A stretch of 55,023 bases of DNA from CAZOBJ01 sp964577825 (lineage in GTDB: Bacteria; Planctomycetota; SZUA-567; JAFGNG01). The DNA is taken from assembly GCA_964577825.1 (NCBI GenBank), contig CAZOBJ010000010.1, positions 1 to 55,023 on the forward strand, read 5' to 3'. Position 1 is the first letter of the stretch; every line of letters starts with the position of its first letter. Made by a program: the position numbers and the translations under genes. This document shows positions 39,599 to 48,143 of the stretch, in pieces. The notes under the pieces were generated by a model that was not told the origin of the DNA, did no database searches, and saw only the letters and a list, made by a program, of their open reading frames with translations.

Positions 39599-41671
39599 AT
39601 GGCGAAGGGACGCGGCACGCCGATCGGTCGCATCCGCAACATCGGCATCATCGCGCACATCGACGCGGGCAAGACCACCGTGACTGAACGGATCCTGTTC
39701 TACAGCGGCAAGGAGCACCGCATGGGCGAGGTCCATGACGGGACCACGGTCATGGACTACCTCCAGGACGAGCGCGAGCGGGGCATCACCATCACCGCGG
39801 CGGTGACCACGTTCCCCTGGCACGGGCACACCCTGAACCTGATCGACACCCCGGGGCACGTGGACTTCACCGCCGAGGTGGAGCGCAGCCTGCGCGTGCT
39901 CGACGGCGCGGTGGTGGTCTTCTGCGGAGTGGCCGGGGTGGAGGCCCAGAGCGAGACCGTGTGGCGCCAGGCCGACCGGTACCGCGTCCCGCGCATCGCG
40001 TTCGTGAACAAGCTCGACCGCGTGGGCGCGGACTTCGACCACGCGCTCGACAGCATGCGCGAACGCCTGCACGCGCGCGTGCTGCCTCTGCAATTGCCCG
40101 TGGGCAGCGAAGACGAGTTCCGCGGGGTGGTGGACCTGATCGGCGAGCGCCTGCTCACCTTCCCCGAGGAGGAGCGCGGCGCGCGGGTGCAGGCGCAGCC
40201 CATCCCCGCGAACCTGGCCGAACCGGCCGCCGCGGCGCGCGCGCGGCTCGTGGAGCTCGCGGCCGAGGCCGACGACGAGCTCACCGACAAGTACCTGCAC
40301 GACGAGACTCTGACCGTGGACGAGCTGCGCCGGGGCATCCGGGAGCTCACCCTGTCCCTGCGCGCGACGCCGGTCCTGTGCGGCACGGCGCTCAAGCACA
40401 AGGGCATCCAGCCGCTGCTCGACGCGGTGACCGACTTCCTGCCCAGCCCCAAGGACGTGCCGCCCATCCGGGGCACGAACCCCCGCACGGGCCAGATCGA
40501 GGAGCGCCACCCCACCAGCCGCGAGCCCCTGTGCGCGTACGCGTTCAAGGTGCAGGGCGACCCGCACGGCGACCTCGTGTACACGCGGGTCTACTCCGGG
40601 CTCTTGCGCGAGGGCGCGCGGATCTTGACCGGCCGCAAGGAGCGCAAGGAGCGCGCCACCCGGCTGTGGCGCATGCACGCGGACCAGCGCACGCGGGTCG
40701 AGCAGGTGGGCCCGGGCGAGATGGTGGCCGTGGTCGGGCTTAAGTTCGCGCGCACCGGCGACGCGATCACGGACCTGGACCATCCCCTGGTGCTGGAGGA
40801 GCCCACGTTCCCGGACACGGTCATCAGCATGGCCATCGAACCGGCCACCAACGAAGACCGCGACCGGCTGATGGAGGTGCTCGGCCGGCTCGAACGGGAG
40901 GACCCCACGTTCAAGCACCGCACCGACCCGGAGACCGGGCAGCTGGTGATCAGCGGCATGGGCGAGCTGCACCTGGAGATCATCCGCGACCGGATCACCC
41001 GCGACTTCCGCGTGCGGGCGAACGTCGGCACGCCGCGGGTCACCTACCGCGAGGGCGTGGGCCGTAGCGCCGAGGCCGAGGGCGTCTTTGACCAGCAGAT
41101 CGGCGGCCGGGGCCACTTCGCCGCGGTGCGTGCGGTGGTCGAGCCCGCGTCCGATCTGCCCCATCCGTTTGTGGACTCGGACCTCTCCGAGGAGGACCTG
41201 CCCGAGGTCCTGCGCGAAGCCGCGCTCGAGGGGGCGCACGAGAGCCTGGGAAGCGGGCCCCTGGGCGGGTACCCGGTCATGTACGCGCGGGTGCGGCTCG
41301 TGCACGCGCAGCTGCGCGAGAGCGACGCCTCGGCCCTGGCCTTTACCGCGGCGGCCGACCGCGCGGTGCGCGAGGCCCTACAGGCGGCCGGCCCGCAGCT
41401 CCTGGAGCCCATCATGAACCTGGAGGTGACCGTGCCCGAGGAGTTCGTGGGCGGGATCATCCACGACCTGAACGCCCGGCGGGCCGAGGTCGGCCGCGTG
41501 GAGCCCCGGGGCGCGCTCATGGTGCTCCACGCCCGGGTGCCGCTCTCCGAGATGTTCGGGTACGCCACGGTGGCGCGCAGCCAGTCCCAGGGCCGGGCGA
41601 CCTACACGCTGGAGCCCTGCGCGTACGCGCCCGTGCCCCCGCAGCGCGCGCGCGAGATTCTCGGGTATTGA
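39599..41671 (+). CDS. Elongation factor G paralogue (spdEFG/mtEFG-like)
   Basis: A 690-residue translational GTPase with all G motifs: AHIDAGKTT (G1), ERGIT (G2), DTPGHVDF (G3), NKLD (G4) and CGTALKHKG (G5 region). Domain II (GDLVYTRVYSG), domain III (SGMGELHLEI), domain IV (LGGYPVMYARVRLVHAQLRESDASALAF) and domain V (EPIMNLEVTVPEEF) are present. The domain IV wording differs from classical FusA and fits the paralogous groups described in spirochaetes, planctomycetes and some deltaproteobacteria, where one copy translocates and the other recycles ribosomes. There is no neighbouring rpsL, rpsG or tuf, as a second copy would show. Which of the two roles applies is not clear. Confidence 0.85.
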   Translation: MAKGRGTPIGRIRNIGIIAHIDAGKTTVTERILFYSGKEHRMGEVHDGTTVMDYLQDERERGITITAAVTTFPWHGHTLNLIDTPGHVDFTAEVERSLRVLDGAVVVFCGVAGVEAQSETVWRQADRYRVPRIAFVNKLDRVGADFDHALDSMRERLHARVLPLQLPVGSEDEFRGVVDLIGERLLTFPEEERGARVQAQPIPANLAEPAAAARARLVELAAEADDELTDKYLHDETLTVDELRRGIRELTLSLRATPVLCGTALKHKGIQPLLDAVTDFLPSPKDVPPIRGTNPRTGQIEERHPTSREPLCAYAFKVQGDPHGDLVYTRVYSGLLREGARILTGRKERKERATRLWRMHADQRTRVEQVGPGEMVAVVGLKFARTGDAITDLDHPLVLEEPTFPDTVISMAIEPATNEDRDRLMEVLGRLEREDPTFKHRTDPETGQLVISGMGELHLEIIRDRITRDFRVRANVGTPRVTYREGVGRSAEAEGVFDQQIGGRGHFAAVRAVVEPASDLPHPFVDSDLSEEDLPEVLREAALEGAHESLGSGPLGGYPVMYARVRLVHAQLRESDASALAFTAAADRAVREALQAAGPQLLEPIMNLEVTVPEEFVGGIIHDLNARRAEVGRVEPRGALMVLHARVPLSEMFGYATVARSQSQGRATYTLEPCAYAPVPPQRAREILGY

Positions 41672-41675
41672 GTGT

Positions 41676-41716
41676 CAGCCGAACGGCTGTGTGAGTACAC
41701 CTACCGCCCAGGGCGG
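41676..41716. terminator. Paired hairpins between convergent genes
   Basis: Two perfect inverted repeats, CAGCCG-AA-CGGCTG (41676-41689) and CCGCCC-A-GGGCGG (41704-41716), lie between the convergent EF-G and radical SAM genes. No T-run follows in either direction, so this may be a transcription barrier or mRNA 3' end rather than a classic intrinsic terminator. Confidence 0.45.
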
Positions 41717-41748
41717 CTTCGGCGCCACACAGAAGCGAAACCCGGGGG

Positions 41749-42955
41749 TCAGTCGCCCGCGCTGCGCGCGCAGGCGGGCATCGAATCGCTGTGGGCACCG
41801 GGCGGATGGCAGCCGATGCGCCCGCCCTTGCGGTCGACCTCCGCCAGGTACGCGCGCCACTCCTCGGCCCGCTGGCACACCACCGGGTGCAGGTCCTTGA
41901 TCATGGCCATGGACGCCCCGTCCGTGGCGAACAGGCCGTAGCGCTCCACGATCTCCTTGAGCACGTCCGGGTGGTCGATGACCGGGCAGGGCCGGCGCAG
42001 GTCGTCGGTAAAGGGCTGCCGGCGGCGCGCCTCCTTGAAGGCCGGGCTCTGGAGGATCTCCACGAGGCTCTTCTCGCGGATGTTCTCCTTGGCGAAGTGC
42101 ACGAACACGCACGGCTCCACGTAGCCCGAGGGGATGATGTGCACGTACTTGCGCCCCCAGGCCAGGCACCCCTGCACGCACTCGCCGTCGTTCCAGAAGT
42201 CGAAGACCAAGAGCGGCTTCTCGCGCCGGAACCGCCATACGGCCTCCAGGCGCTCGTAGCGCTGCTCGGCCGTCGGCACGAGCTCCGGGTTCGGGTCCTT
42301 GCCGTACATGATGTACTGGAAGAACCATCCGAACGCGGCGCCGTGCTCGACCATGTCGTCGAAAAACTCGCCCCCGCACACCGCGTCGTGGTTGTACCGG
42401 GTGTGGGTGACCGAGAACCCGTACAGGGCCCCGGCCTCGTGCAGCCGGCCCATGGCGTCGAGCACCTTTCGGTAGGCGCCCGGGCCGCGGCGCGCGTCGG
42501 TCTCGGGCTGGCCGCCCTCGATGCTGATCGCGGGGTACAGGTTCCCGAGCTCCGCGATGCGCCTTGCCGCCGCCTCGTCGATGTTGTGCCCGTGCGTGTA
42601 CATCTGGAAGAACATGTCGTTGTGCTTNNNNNNNNNNNNNNNNNNNNNNNNNNNNNNNNNNNNNNNNNNNNNNNNNNNNNNNNNNNNNNNNNNNNNNNNN
42701 NNNNNNNNNNNNNNNNNNNNNNNNNNNCGGCAGCTTGCGGCGGGCCATCTCGAAGAACCCGTTGGACGCCTCCAGCCGCTTCTGTAGGGTGTACTCGTCG
42801 CCGGTATGGTTCGAGGCCATGCGGCGCATGGCCGTGTCCTTGAGCGCCTCGATCACCCGCACCAGGGTCCCGGGGCTGTGGTCGCCCAGCAGGGGAAGCA
42901 GGCGGTGCATCCCCTTGGCCATCAGGTAGCTCTTCATGCGTTGTACGCTCGCCAT
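41749..42955 (-). CDS. Radical SAM protein, interrupted by an assembly gap
   Basis: The N-terminal 76 residues (right of the gap) begin MASVQRMKSYLMAKGMHRLL. The C-terminal 292 residues (left of the gap) show THGHNIDEAAARRIAELG, PAISIEGG, TDARRG, SVTHTRYN and a SPASM-like tail with Cys in ECVQGCLAWGRKYVHIIPSGYVEPC and RPCPV, which could bind an auxiliary iron-sulphur cluster. The radical SAM motif CxxxCxxC itself would fall in the missing part, so the assignment rests on the rest of the fold. The flanks need a gap length divisible by three. It is likely to be an HpnH/heme-D1-like maturation enzyme or a hydrocarbon modifier, but the substrate is unknown. Confidence 0.72.
42628..42727. other. 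Assembly gap (100 N) inside the radical SAM gene
   Basis: Exactly 100 Ns. There is no flanking duplication, and the flanks are in phase only if the missing length is a multiple of three. From the layout of related proteins about 70-80 residues are missing, including the cluster-binding cysteines. Confidence 0.95.
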
Positions 42956-43079
42956 TGCCGTTCTCCCCGCGCGCCTCTCGGCCGGGATATCCGGGGGCCG
43001 GACCGGCCCCCGCCGCCACGCGAAAGCGCCACACCCCCAAGGCGCAGGCGCGCATCCTACGTGGGATAAATCGCACCTA

Positions 43080-43109
43080 ACCCTACGCTAATCCCGCGAG
43101 GAGTGTCAA
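43080..43109 (-). promoter_or_regulatory. Possible promoter for the radical SAM gene
   Basis: A consensus TTGACA (43109-43104, minus strand), an 18-base spacer and TAGGGT (43085-43080). The -10 is weak. The leader to the ATG at 42955 would be about 115 bases and contains GGGGGCCGG-ACC-GGCCCCC, an 8-base hairpin. Confidence 0.45.
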
Positions 43110-43197
43110 GCGGTTTCGGGGCGTTTTTTTGGGTCGGGGCCCGCCCGGCAAAGGCGCCCCGCGCACCGCCCGCACGGGGGCGCGCACGGCCGCCCCC

Positions 43198-43225
43198 TTG
43201 ACCCGGGCGCGCGGCCGGCTATGCT
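43198..43225 (+). promoter_or_regulatory. Promoter for dCMP deaminase, implying a leaderless mRNA
   Basis: TTGACC (43198-43203), a 16-base spacer and TATGCT (43220-43225). The expected start of transcription is at 43232-43233, exactly at an in-frame ATG (43233). The upstream ATG (43221) is part of the -10 itself. Confidence 0.55.
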
Positions 43226-43232
43226 GGCGCGC

Positions 43233-43742
43233 ATGCCTGCACCCCCCGAGCGCAGACCAACCCCGTCGCCCGCCTCCGCGGCCCCGCGCGAGCGGCCGAC
43301 CTGGAACGAGTACTTCATGACCATCGCGCGCCAGGTGGCCACGCGCAGCACCTGCCTGCGCCGCCAGGTAGGCGCGGTGCTCGTGCGCGACAAGCGCCTG
43401 CTCGCCACCGGGTACAACGGCGCGCCCCGGGGCCTGAAGCACTGCGCCGAGGTCGGGTGCCTGCGCGAGCGCATGCAGGTGCCCTCGGGCGAGCGCCACG
43501 AGCTGTGCCGCGGCCTGCACGCGGAGATGAACGCCCTGTTGCAGGCCGCCGAGCACGGCATCCGCATCGAGGGCGCGGACCTGTACAGCACGGACCAGCC
43601 CTGCAGCCTGTGCGCCAAGATGCTCATCAATGTGGGCGTGCGCACGGTGTTCATCGGCGGCACGTACCCGGACGGCCTGGCCGCGGACCTGTTGGCCGAG
43701 GCCGGCGTCGAGGTCGTGCGCCTGCCGGCGCCGGGCCGGTGA
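43233..43742 (+). CDS. dCMP deaminase (ComEB-like cytidine/deoxycytidylate deaminase family)
   Basis: A 169-residue zinc enzyme that converts dCMP to dUMP for dTMP synthesis. The zinc site is HAEMNAL (catalytic His/Glu) plus QPCSLCAKM (two Cys). ATRSTCLRRQVGAVLV and TGYNGAPRG are family signatures, and a second Cys set (HCAEVGC, ELC) may bind a structural zinc. The start at 43233 is chosen because the -10 of the apparent promoter covers the alternative ATG at 43221. No ribosome binding site precedes either. The 30 N-terminal residues before WNEYF are Pro/Ala-rich and variable. Confidence 0.88.
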   Translation: MPAPPERRPTPSPASAAPRERPTWNEYFMTIARQVATRSTCLRRQVGAVLVRDKRLLATGYNGAPRGLKHCAEVGCLRERMQVPSGERHELCRGLHAEMNALLQAAEHGIRIEGADLYSTDQPCSLCAKMLINVGVRTVFIGGTYPDGLAADLLAEAGVEVVRLPAPGR

Positions 43743-43751
43743 CCGGCCGCC

Positions 43752-44069
43752 TCAGTCCAGGTGGCGGCGCTTGAGGTCCGGGGTGGTCTCGGGCTTGGAC
43801 GGGTCCCACACCTTGCTCTCGCCCTCGAGCGCGGTCACGTTCTCGTAGGTGCCGTCGCCGGTCTTCACGAGCTTGGCGAACCCCTTGTCGCGCAGGTCGC
43901 TGTCCGAGGTGGTGCGCCGGATCTGCGGGGGCGTGATGACGCGCTCCACGGGCGCGCCGCACTCCGGACAGCGCGTGAGCGCGGCCTCGCGCATGCCCTG
44001 GTCGACCAGGAACCGCTCGCCCAGGCCGCACCCCGTGCCCTGCGTGTGTTCGTATGCGTACGTGGGCAT
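43752..44069 (-). CDS. FmdB-family zinc ribbon protein
   Basis: A 105-residue protein beginning MPTYAYEH, typical of FmdB regulators. It has one CPEC pair and an earlier single Cys (GTGCG) in place of the usual first CxxC, so the zinc ribbon may be incomplete. A longer charged tail follows. The family's role is poorly defined and is sometimes linked to transcription of formamidase or methylamidase genes. It lies 63 bases downstream of the amidohydrolase genes on the same strand and nine bases from the convergent dCMP deaminase stop. Confidence 0.75.
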   Translation of the reverse strand: MPTYAYEHTQGTGCGLGERFLVDQGMREAALTRCPECGAPVERVITPPQIRRTTSDSDLRDKGFAKLVKTGDGTYENVTALEGESKVWDPSKPETTPDLKRRHLD

Positions 44070-44132
44070 GGGACGTCTGTGCCTCCTCGACGTTTCTGTC
44101 CACTCGGACTTCGTGCACCCTCGCCGGGCAGC

Positions 44133-44885
44133 TTACTCGGCCAGGCCCAGCAGGCGCAGGGCGTTCTCGCCCAGGATCCGCGCCTGGAGCTCTTCGGGCA
44201 CGCGCGCCCCGCGCAGCGCGGCGAGCCGGTAGTCCAGGCAGCTGGCCTCCAACCCGAACCCGTAGTCGGAGCCCCACACCAGCCGGTCCGGATCCGCCTG
44301 GGCGCAGAAGCGCTCGATGGCCCGCTGGTGCGGCCCGCACAGGCACACCCACACGTTGGGCCGCTCGGCCGCGGCGAGCGCGCTGCGCCAGTGCCACAAC
44401 AGCCCGCCGTGCCCGAGCACGAACGTGGTCGCCGGGAACCGGCGCGCGAGCCCGCCCACCTGCTCGGGTAGCGCGTAACACGGGGTCCCGTCGTGGAACA
44501 CCACGGGCACGCCCTTCTCGCCCGCGAGCGCGCAAAGCTCGCCGAACACCGCCTCCGCGGTGCTGAACCCCTGCATCCAGGGGTGGAACTTGAGCGCACG
44601 CGCGCCCAGCATCTCGATGGCGCGCCGGGCCTCGGCCAGGGCCTCTGTTCCGGCCTGGGGCCAGGCCGTGGCCGCGGGCAACAGCCTCCCGGCCGCGCGC
44701 CGGGCCACGCGGGCCACCCGGTCGTTGTCCGCCGCGCACCGGTCCAGGCGCCGGATCCCCTCGTGGGGCATCACAACCGCCCGGTCCACGCCCAGGCGGT
44801 CGAGCTCTGCCAGCCAGCGCGCGGGGTCCTCGCCGTCGCGCGCGGTCCAGGCCATGCCCCAATGCGTGTGGCAGTCCACGATCAC
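44133..44885 (-). CDS. Amidohydrolase-2-family metal-dependent hydrolase
   Basis: A 250-residue TIM-barrel protein of the amidohydrolase_2 group (decarboxylase/hydrolase). The metal motif is complete: VDCHTHWG at the start, KFHPW in the middle, LGHGG with the catalytic-side His, and WGSDYGF with the final Asp. The reaction cannot be told from sequence. It starts at GTG 44885, which overlaps the stop of the upstream paralogue by GTGA. The preceding GGGCGAGGG is the ribosome site. Both genes probably arose by duplication; this one retains the active site. Confidence 0.8.
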   Translation of the reverse strand: MIVDCHTHWGMAWTARDGEDPARWLAELDRLGVDRAVVMPHEGIRRLDRCAADNDRVARVARRAAGRLLPAATAWPQAGTEALAEARRAIEMLGARALKFHPWMQGFSTAEAVFGELCALAGEKGVPVVFHDGTPCYALPEQVGGLARRFPATTFVLGHGGLLWHWRSALAAAERPNVWVCLCGPHQRAIERFCAQADPDRLVWGSDYGFGLEASCLDYRLAALRGARVPEELQARILGENALRLLGLAE

Positions 44886-45622
44886 GGCCGACCCTCGCCC
44901 AACAGGCCCGCAAGGGTGGGCCCGTACACCTGCGCGTACGCCTCGGGCGCGAGCACCTCGCGCATCCGGGCCCACTCGAACCCGAGGTCGTTGAGCGGGG
45001 CGAAGCTGCCCATCACCCCGCGGCCCGCGCCCAACTCGCGTAGATACCCCGCGAACAGGAAGGGCCGCGCCAGGGAGCTCTCCAGGTACAGGTTCTCTGC
45101 CGCGCGCGCGGCGGGCACCACGTCGTTCCACAGGTCCGTGGCCCCGCAGTGCCCGAGGATCAGGGCCGCCTCCGGGAACCGCCGGGCCAGGTCCACGACC
45201 ATCCACGGCGTGGCGTGCCCGGGCGGGCCCGTGTGCACGTACACGGGCGCCCCGGCCCGGGCCGCCGCGGCCACCAGCGGCCACACGAGCTCGTCATTGG
45301 CCTGCACGCCCTGCACGGCCGGGTGCAGAACGACCATGCGCGCTCCGGCGCCCAGGGCGCGGCGCACCTCGTCGACCGCCGCCTCGCCGCGCCAGGGATT
45401 GGCCGTGCAGCTGGGCACGAACCGGTCCGGCCGCCGCCCCGCGGCCGCGAGCATGGCGTCGTTGCCCTCGCGCTCGGCCACGGCGAGCTGCCGGTCCGGG
45501 GCGGCCACGACCGCGCGCGCCACGCCCGCCTGGTCCATGGCCCGCAGCAGCGCGTCTTCGGTGAGGTCGTACTCGCGGTCCACGCCCAGCACCACGTACG
45601 CGTCCAGGGTGTGCGCGCGCAT
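44882..45622 (-). CDS. Amidohydrolase-2-like protein with lost metal ligands
   Basis: A 246-residue paralogue of the next gene with the same fold (FVPSCTANPWRGEAAVDEVR, VLHPAVQG, VYVHTGPPGH, LILGHCGATDLW). The N-terminal HxH is replaced (LDAYVVLG where the active family has DxHxHxG), and the last Asp of GSD is replaced (MGSFAPL). It may therefore be catalytically inactive, perhaps a regulatory partner of the downstream enzyme, or it may use different ligands. Translation is coupled to the next gene by a four-base overlap. The start at 45622 has GGGAG upstream. Confidence 0.72.
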   Translation of the reverse strand: MRAHTLDAYVVLGVDREYDLTEDALLRAMDQAGVARAVVAAPDRQLAVAEREGNDAMLAAAGRRPDRFVPSCTANPWRGEAAVDEVRRALGAGARMVVLHPAVQGVQANDELVWPLVAAAARAGAPVYVHTGPPGHATPWMVVDLARRFPEAALILGHCGATDLWNDVVPAARAAENLYLESSLARPFLFAGYLRELGAGRGVMGSFAPLNDLGFEWARMREVLAPEAYAQVYGPTLAGLLGEGRP

Positions 45623-45645
45623 CACAGGCTCCCGGTTCGGCAAGG

Positions 45646-46488
45646 CTAGGGACGCTGGAGCTCCGGGATGTTCGGCAGCTCGTCCAGGCTGCCGATGCCG
45701 AACTGCTCCAGGAACCGCTGGGTGGTCCCGTACAGGAGCGGGTGGCCGATCGTATCGGTCTGCTTGCCCACCACCTTCACGAGCCCGAGCTCGATGAGGT
45801 GGCGCAGCACCGGCCCGCAGGACACGCCGCGGATCGTCTCGATGTCCACGCGCAGCACGGGCTGCTTGTACGCGATGATGGCCAGGGTGTCGCGCGCCGC
45901 GGGGCTGAGCCTGCGCGGCTCGTCCCCCCGATCCACGAGGTAGCGCACGTACGCGCCGTACTCGGGCCGGGTCATGAACTGGTAGCGCTCGCCCAGGCAC
46001 ACGATCTCGAACGCGCGGCGGCTCTCCGCATAGGTGGCGTTCAGGTTGTCCACGGCCTCGGCCACGTCTCTGGACCGGACCCGCCGGCCCGCGGCGCGCG
46101 CGAGCTCGCGCGCGGTCTTGGGCTCGGGCGCGCTCATGAGCAGGGCCTCGACCACGTTCTCGAGCGGCAGGTCCAGCGCCTCGCGGTCGTCGACTTCCTC
46201 CCCCGCGGCCTCGGGCGGGGCCTCTTCCTCCCCCGCGGCCTCGGACGGGGACGGCTCCTCCCCGGCGGCCTCGGACGGGGACGGCTCCCCCCCGGCGGCC
46301 TCGGACGGGGACGGCTCCTCCCCGGCGGCCTCGGACGGGGACGGCTCCCCCCCGGCGGCCTCGGACGGGGACGGCTCCTCCCCGTCCGCCTCGGCAGGGG
46401 GGCGTTCCTCGCCGTCGGCCTCGAGCGCGGCCCGGGACTCGGGCGCGCGCGCCGCGCGGTCGTCGGGCTCGTTTGGGGTTGCCATCAT
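45646..46488 (-). CDS. scpB: Segregation and condensation protein B
   Basis: A 280-residue kleisin-partner protein with two winged-helix domains (LENVVEALLMSAPEPKTARELA; ARDTLAIIAYKQPVLRVDIETIRG; LIELGLVKVVGKQTDTIGHPLLYGTT), ending FGIGSLDELPNI. It works with ScpA and SMC in chromosome condensation; scpA is not in the window. The N-terminal extension of about 100 residues is acidic and contains tandem ten-residue repeats (GEEPSPSEAA) not found in typical ScpB. The start at 46488 is supported by GAGGAAC upstream. It is probably the first gene of an operon with the two amidohydrolase genes, 23 bases downstream. Confidence 0.9.
   Translation of the reverse strand: MMATPNEPDDRAARAPESRAALEADGEERPPAEADGEEPSPSEAAGGEPSPSEAAGEEPSPSEAAGGEPSPSEAAGEEPSPSEAAGEEEAPPEAAGEEVDDREALDLPLENVVEALLMSAPEPKTARELARAAGRRVRSRDVAEAVDNLNATYAESRRAFEIVCLGERYQFMTRPEYGAYVRYLVDRGDEPRRLSPAARDTLAIIAYKQPVLRVDIETIRGVSCGPVLRHLIELGLVKVVGKQTDTIGHPLLYGTTQRFLEQFGIGSLDELPNIPELQRP
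46231..46380. repeat. Five tandem 30-base repeats inside scpB
   Basis: Five copies of a 30-base unit (46231, 46261, 46291, 46321, 46351) encode GEEPSPSEAA or GGEPSPSEAA. Units alternate CTCCTC and CTCCCC at one point, changing Glu to Gly. The near-identity at DNA level shows recent expansion, so copy number is probably variable between strains. Confidence 0.92.
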
Positions 46489-46564
46489 GCGTTCCTCGTC
46501 AACGATGAAGACCAGCGGAGCGCGGCCGTTGCGCATCCGCCCGAACAATCTGTCATGCTCCTTC

Positions 46565-48013
46565 TCATGGGAGACTTGCCAACCTGTCGAAGCCCATCAG
46601 TCCGAATGGATTGGCGGAATATATCCCCCAGCTTGGCAACCTGAGCCTGTGTGCTTTGAATGCCTCTGCGAGCGGCAGTAGGTCCTCCTTCTCTTCGATG
46701 TCAAAGACTTGCTTGAGCTGCGCGAAACGCCTCGCGGACTGACCGCGAGCGAACGCTTCGAACGGGCCGTACTGTCGGCTTGCATACAGGAGTGTTACTG
46801 GCCACCAAGCCTGCGAACGCTCGGTGCGCAGGCAGTCAAGGCAGTCCCTGACGAAGAGTATCAAGTCCGCCTGCATCAGTTGATTGAAGGGTAGGGCTGG
46901 CGCGTAGGATCGCTGTTCCAGTAAGTCGGCATGAAGTGAAGCACGACGAAGCTGGAGCCTCTTGTTTCTGTGTTCTAGCGAGTCCGGCCCCCTCCAGAAC
47001 TCTGAGAATGCTACCATTGCATCAGGCCCACGTCTGACATCCGCATCAACGTAGTAGTGCTGGCGTAGAAGGTGCGCGACACCTGAGAAGCATTGCCTAC
47101 GAACCAATGCAGCGACGGCATAAAGGAACAACTCATGCACGATGAACCTGTAGTTATCGAAATCCAGGCTCAGACAACTGCTGACGTTTGCAGGGCAATC
47201 GAGATAGGGGATCAGTTGCTCAAAGAAGCGGTGCACGGTTTCCCACGACTCTTGCGTTGCACGGTATCGTGCAAGAGCCATGAACACGTCTATGGCTTGG
47301 TTCCTATATGGAAGAAACCTCTCAATGTTTTCGACGACTTTGTTATCAAACTCTCCATCGTCTCTCTCGATACGGAAGCGTTCCAGCTGTTCAGCATACG
47401 TGTCGAAGTACTCCTCAAGCGCACCTTCGCAATAAGGCATATTCTCGCGAACGGCGTTCATCGCTCGACGAAAGCGCGCAGCCGTCCCCAGTGAGATACC
47501 CTCATCATCTGTTAGGAATGCGGGGGCCTTGCCCAGATCCGGCCTCTTGTGGAGGGGCTTGTCATAGATCCAGCGCAGAAGCTGCTCAAAGTTCGGGCTG
47601 TACAGTTCGGGGCGGCTGAGATCGATGTAGACGCGGGACTTGTAGTATGCTGGCAGGAAAGGGTTGCCCTGGTCGTCGCGCTCCGGCAACACCGCTACGA
47701 ACTTGGTCTGGTTCCCTTTCCTGTAGATCTCTGCGGACAGGATCTGAGTCTCCGTACCCACACCACCCCTTCGTCCATTAGCCTTCTCCGCGTAGAGACG
47801 GTCACAAACCATCATGACCTTCTTGATCCCCGGATCAGTGACCATCTTCTCCATGAAGGCGTGTGCATCATGGCCTTCCTTCAGGTCCCATTTGTCAAGA
47901 ATCACGTCGACACCATTATCGCGAAGGTCAGTTGCAAGCGAGAGCACCCACTCTTCGTGGGAGGGTGACGTCCAGCTATAGGAGATGAACAGTTTTGGTG
48001 CTGATGACGTCAT
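46565..48013 (-). CDS. SEFIR-domain (TIR-like) protein, probable antiphage defence effector
   Basis: A 482-residue protein. Residues 1-160 are a SEFIR domain: KLFISYSWTS, WVLSLATDLRDNGVDVILDKWDL, MVCDRLYAEKANGRRGGVGTETQIL and SRVYIDLS. Bacterial SEFIR proteins are single-gene defence systems that deplete NAD+ on infection. The C-terminal region of about 300 residues is helical with many Tyr, Phe and Arg residues and no recognised domain; it would act as sensor. Base composition differs sharply from its neighbours: two hand-counted 60-base lines are 47% and 53% G+C, against 72% in gatB. Flanking genes are housekeeping genes on the same strand. The start at 48013 lacks a strong ribosome site. 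No partner gene is present. Confidence 0.82.
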   Translation of the reverse strand: MTSSAPKLFISYSWTSPSHEEWVLSLATDLRDNGVDVILDKWDLKEGHDAHAFMEKMVTDPGIKKVMMVCDRLYAEKANGRRGGVGTETQILSAEIYRKGNQTKFVAVLPERDDQGNPFLPAYYKSRVYIDLSRPELYSPNFEQLLRWIYDKPLHKRPDLGKAPAFLTDDEGISLGTAARFRRAMNAVRENMPYCEGALEEYFDTYAEQLERFRIERDDGEFDNKVVENIERFLPYRNQAIDVFMALARYRATQESWETVHRFFEQLIPYLDCPANVSSCLSLDFDNYRFIVHELFLYAVAALVRRQCFSGVAHLLRQHYYVDADVRRGPDAMVAFSEFWRGPDSLEHRNKRLQLRRASLHADLLEQRSYAPALPFNQLMQADLILFVRDCLDCLRTERSQAWWPVTLLYASRQYGPFEAFARGQSARRFAQLKQVFDIEEKEDLLPLAEAFKAHRLRLPSWGIYSANPFGLMGFDRLASLP

Positions 48014-48143
48014 GTGACAGTGCCACTTCCACTCTCTTGAAGCCAACTCCTTGTTCTGCGGCAACGGCCCTTCCCGCCCGCGGCCCGCCCAGGCCGCCCG
48101 GCGCCCGTGCCGCACTGCGCGCTGTGTGATCCGGCCCGCGCGC

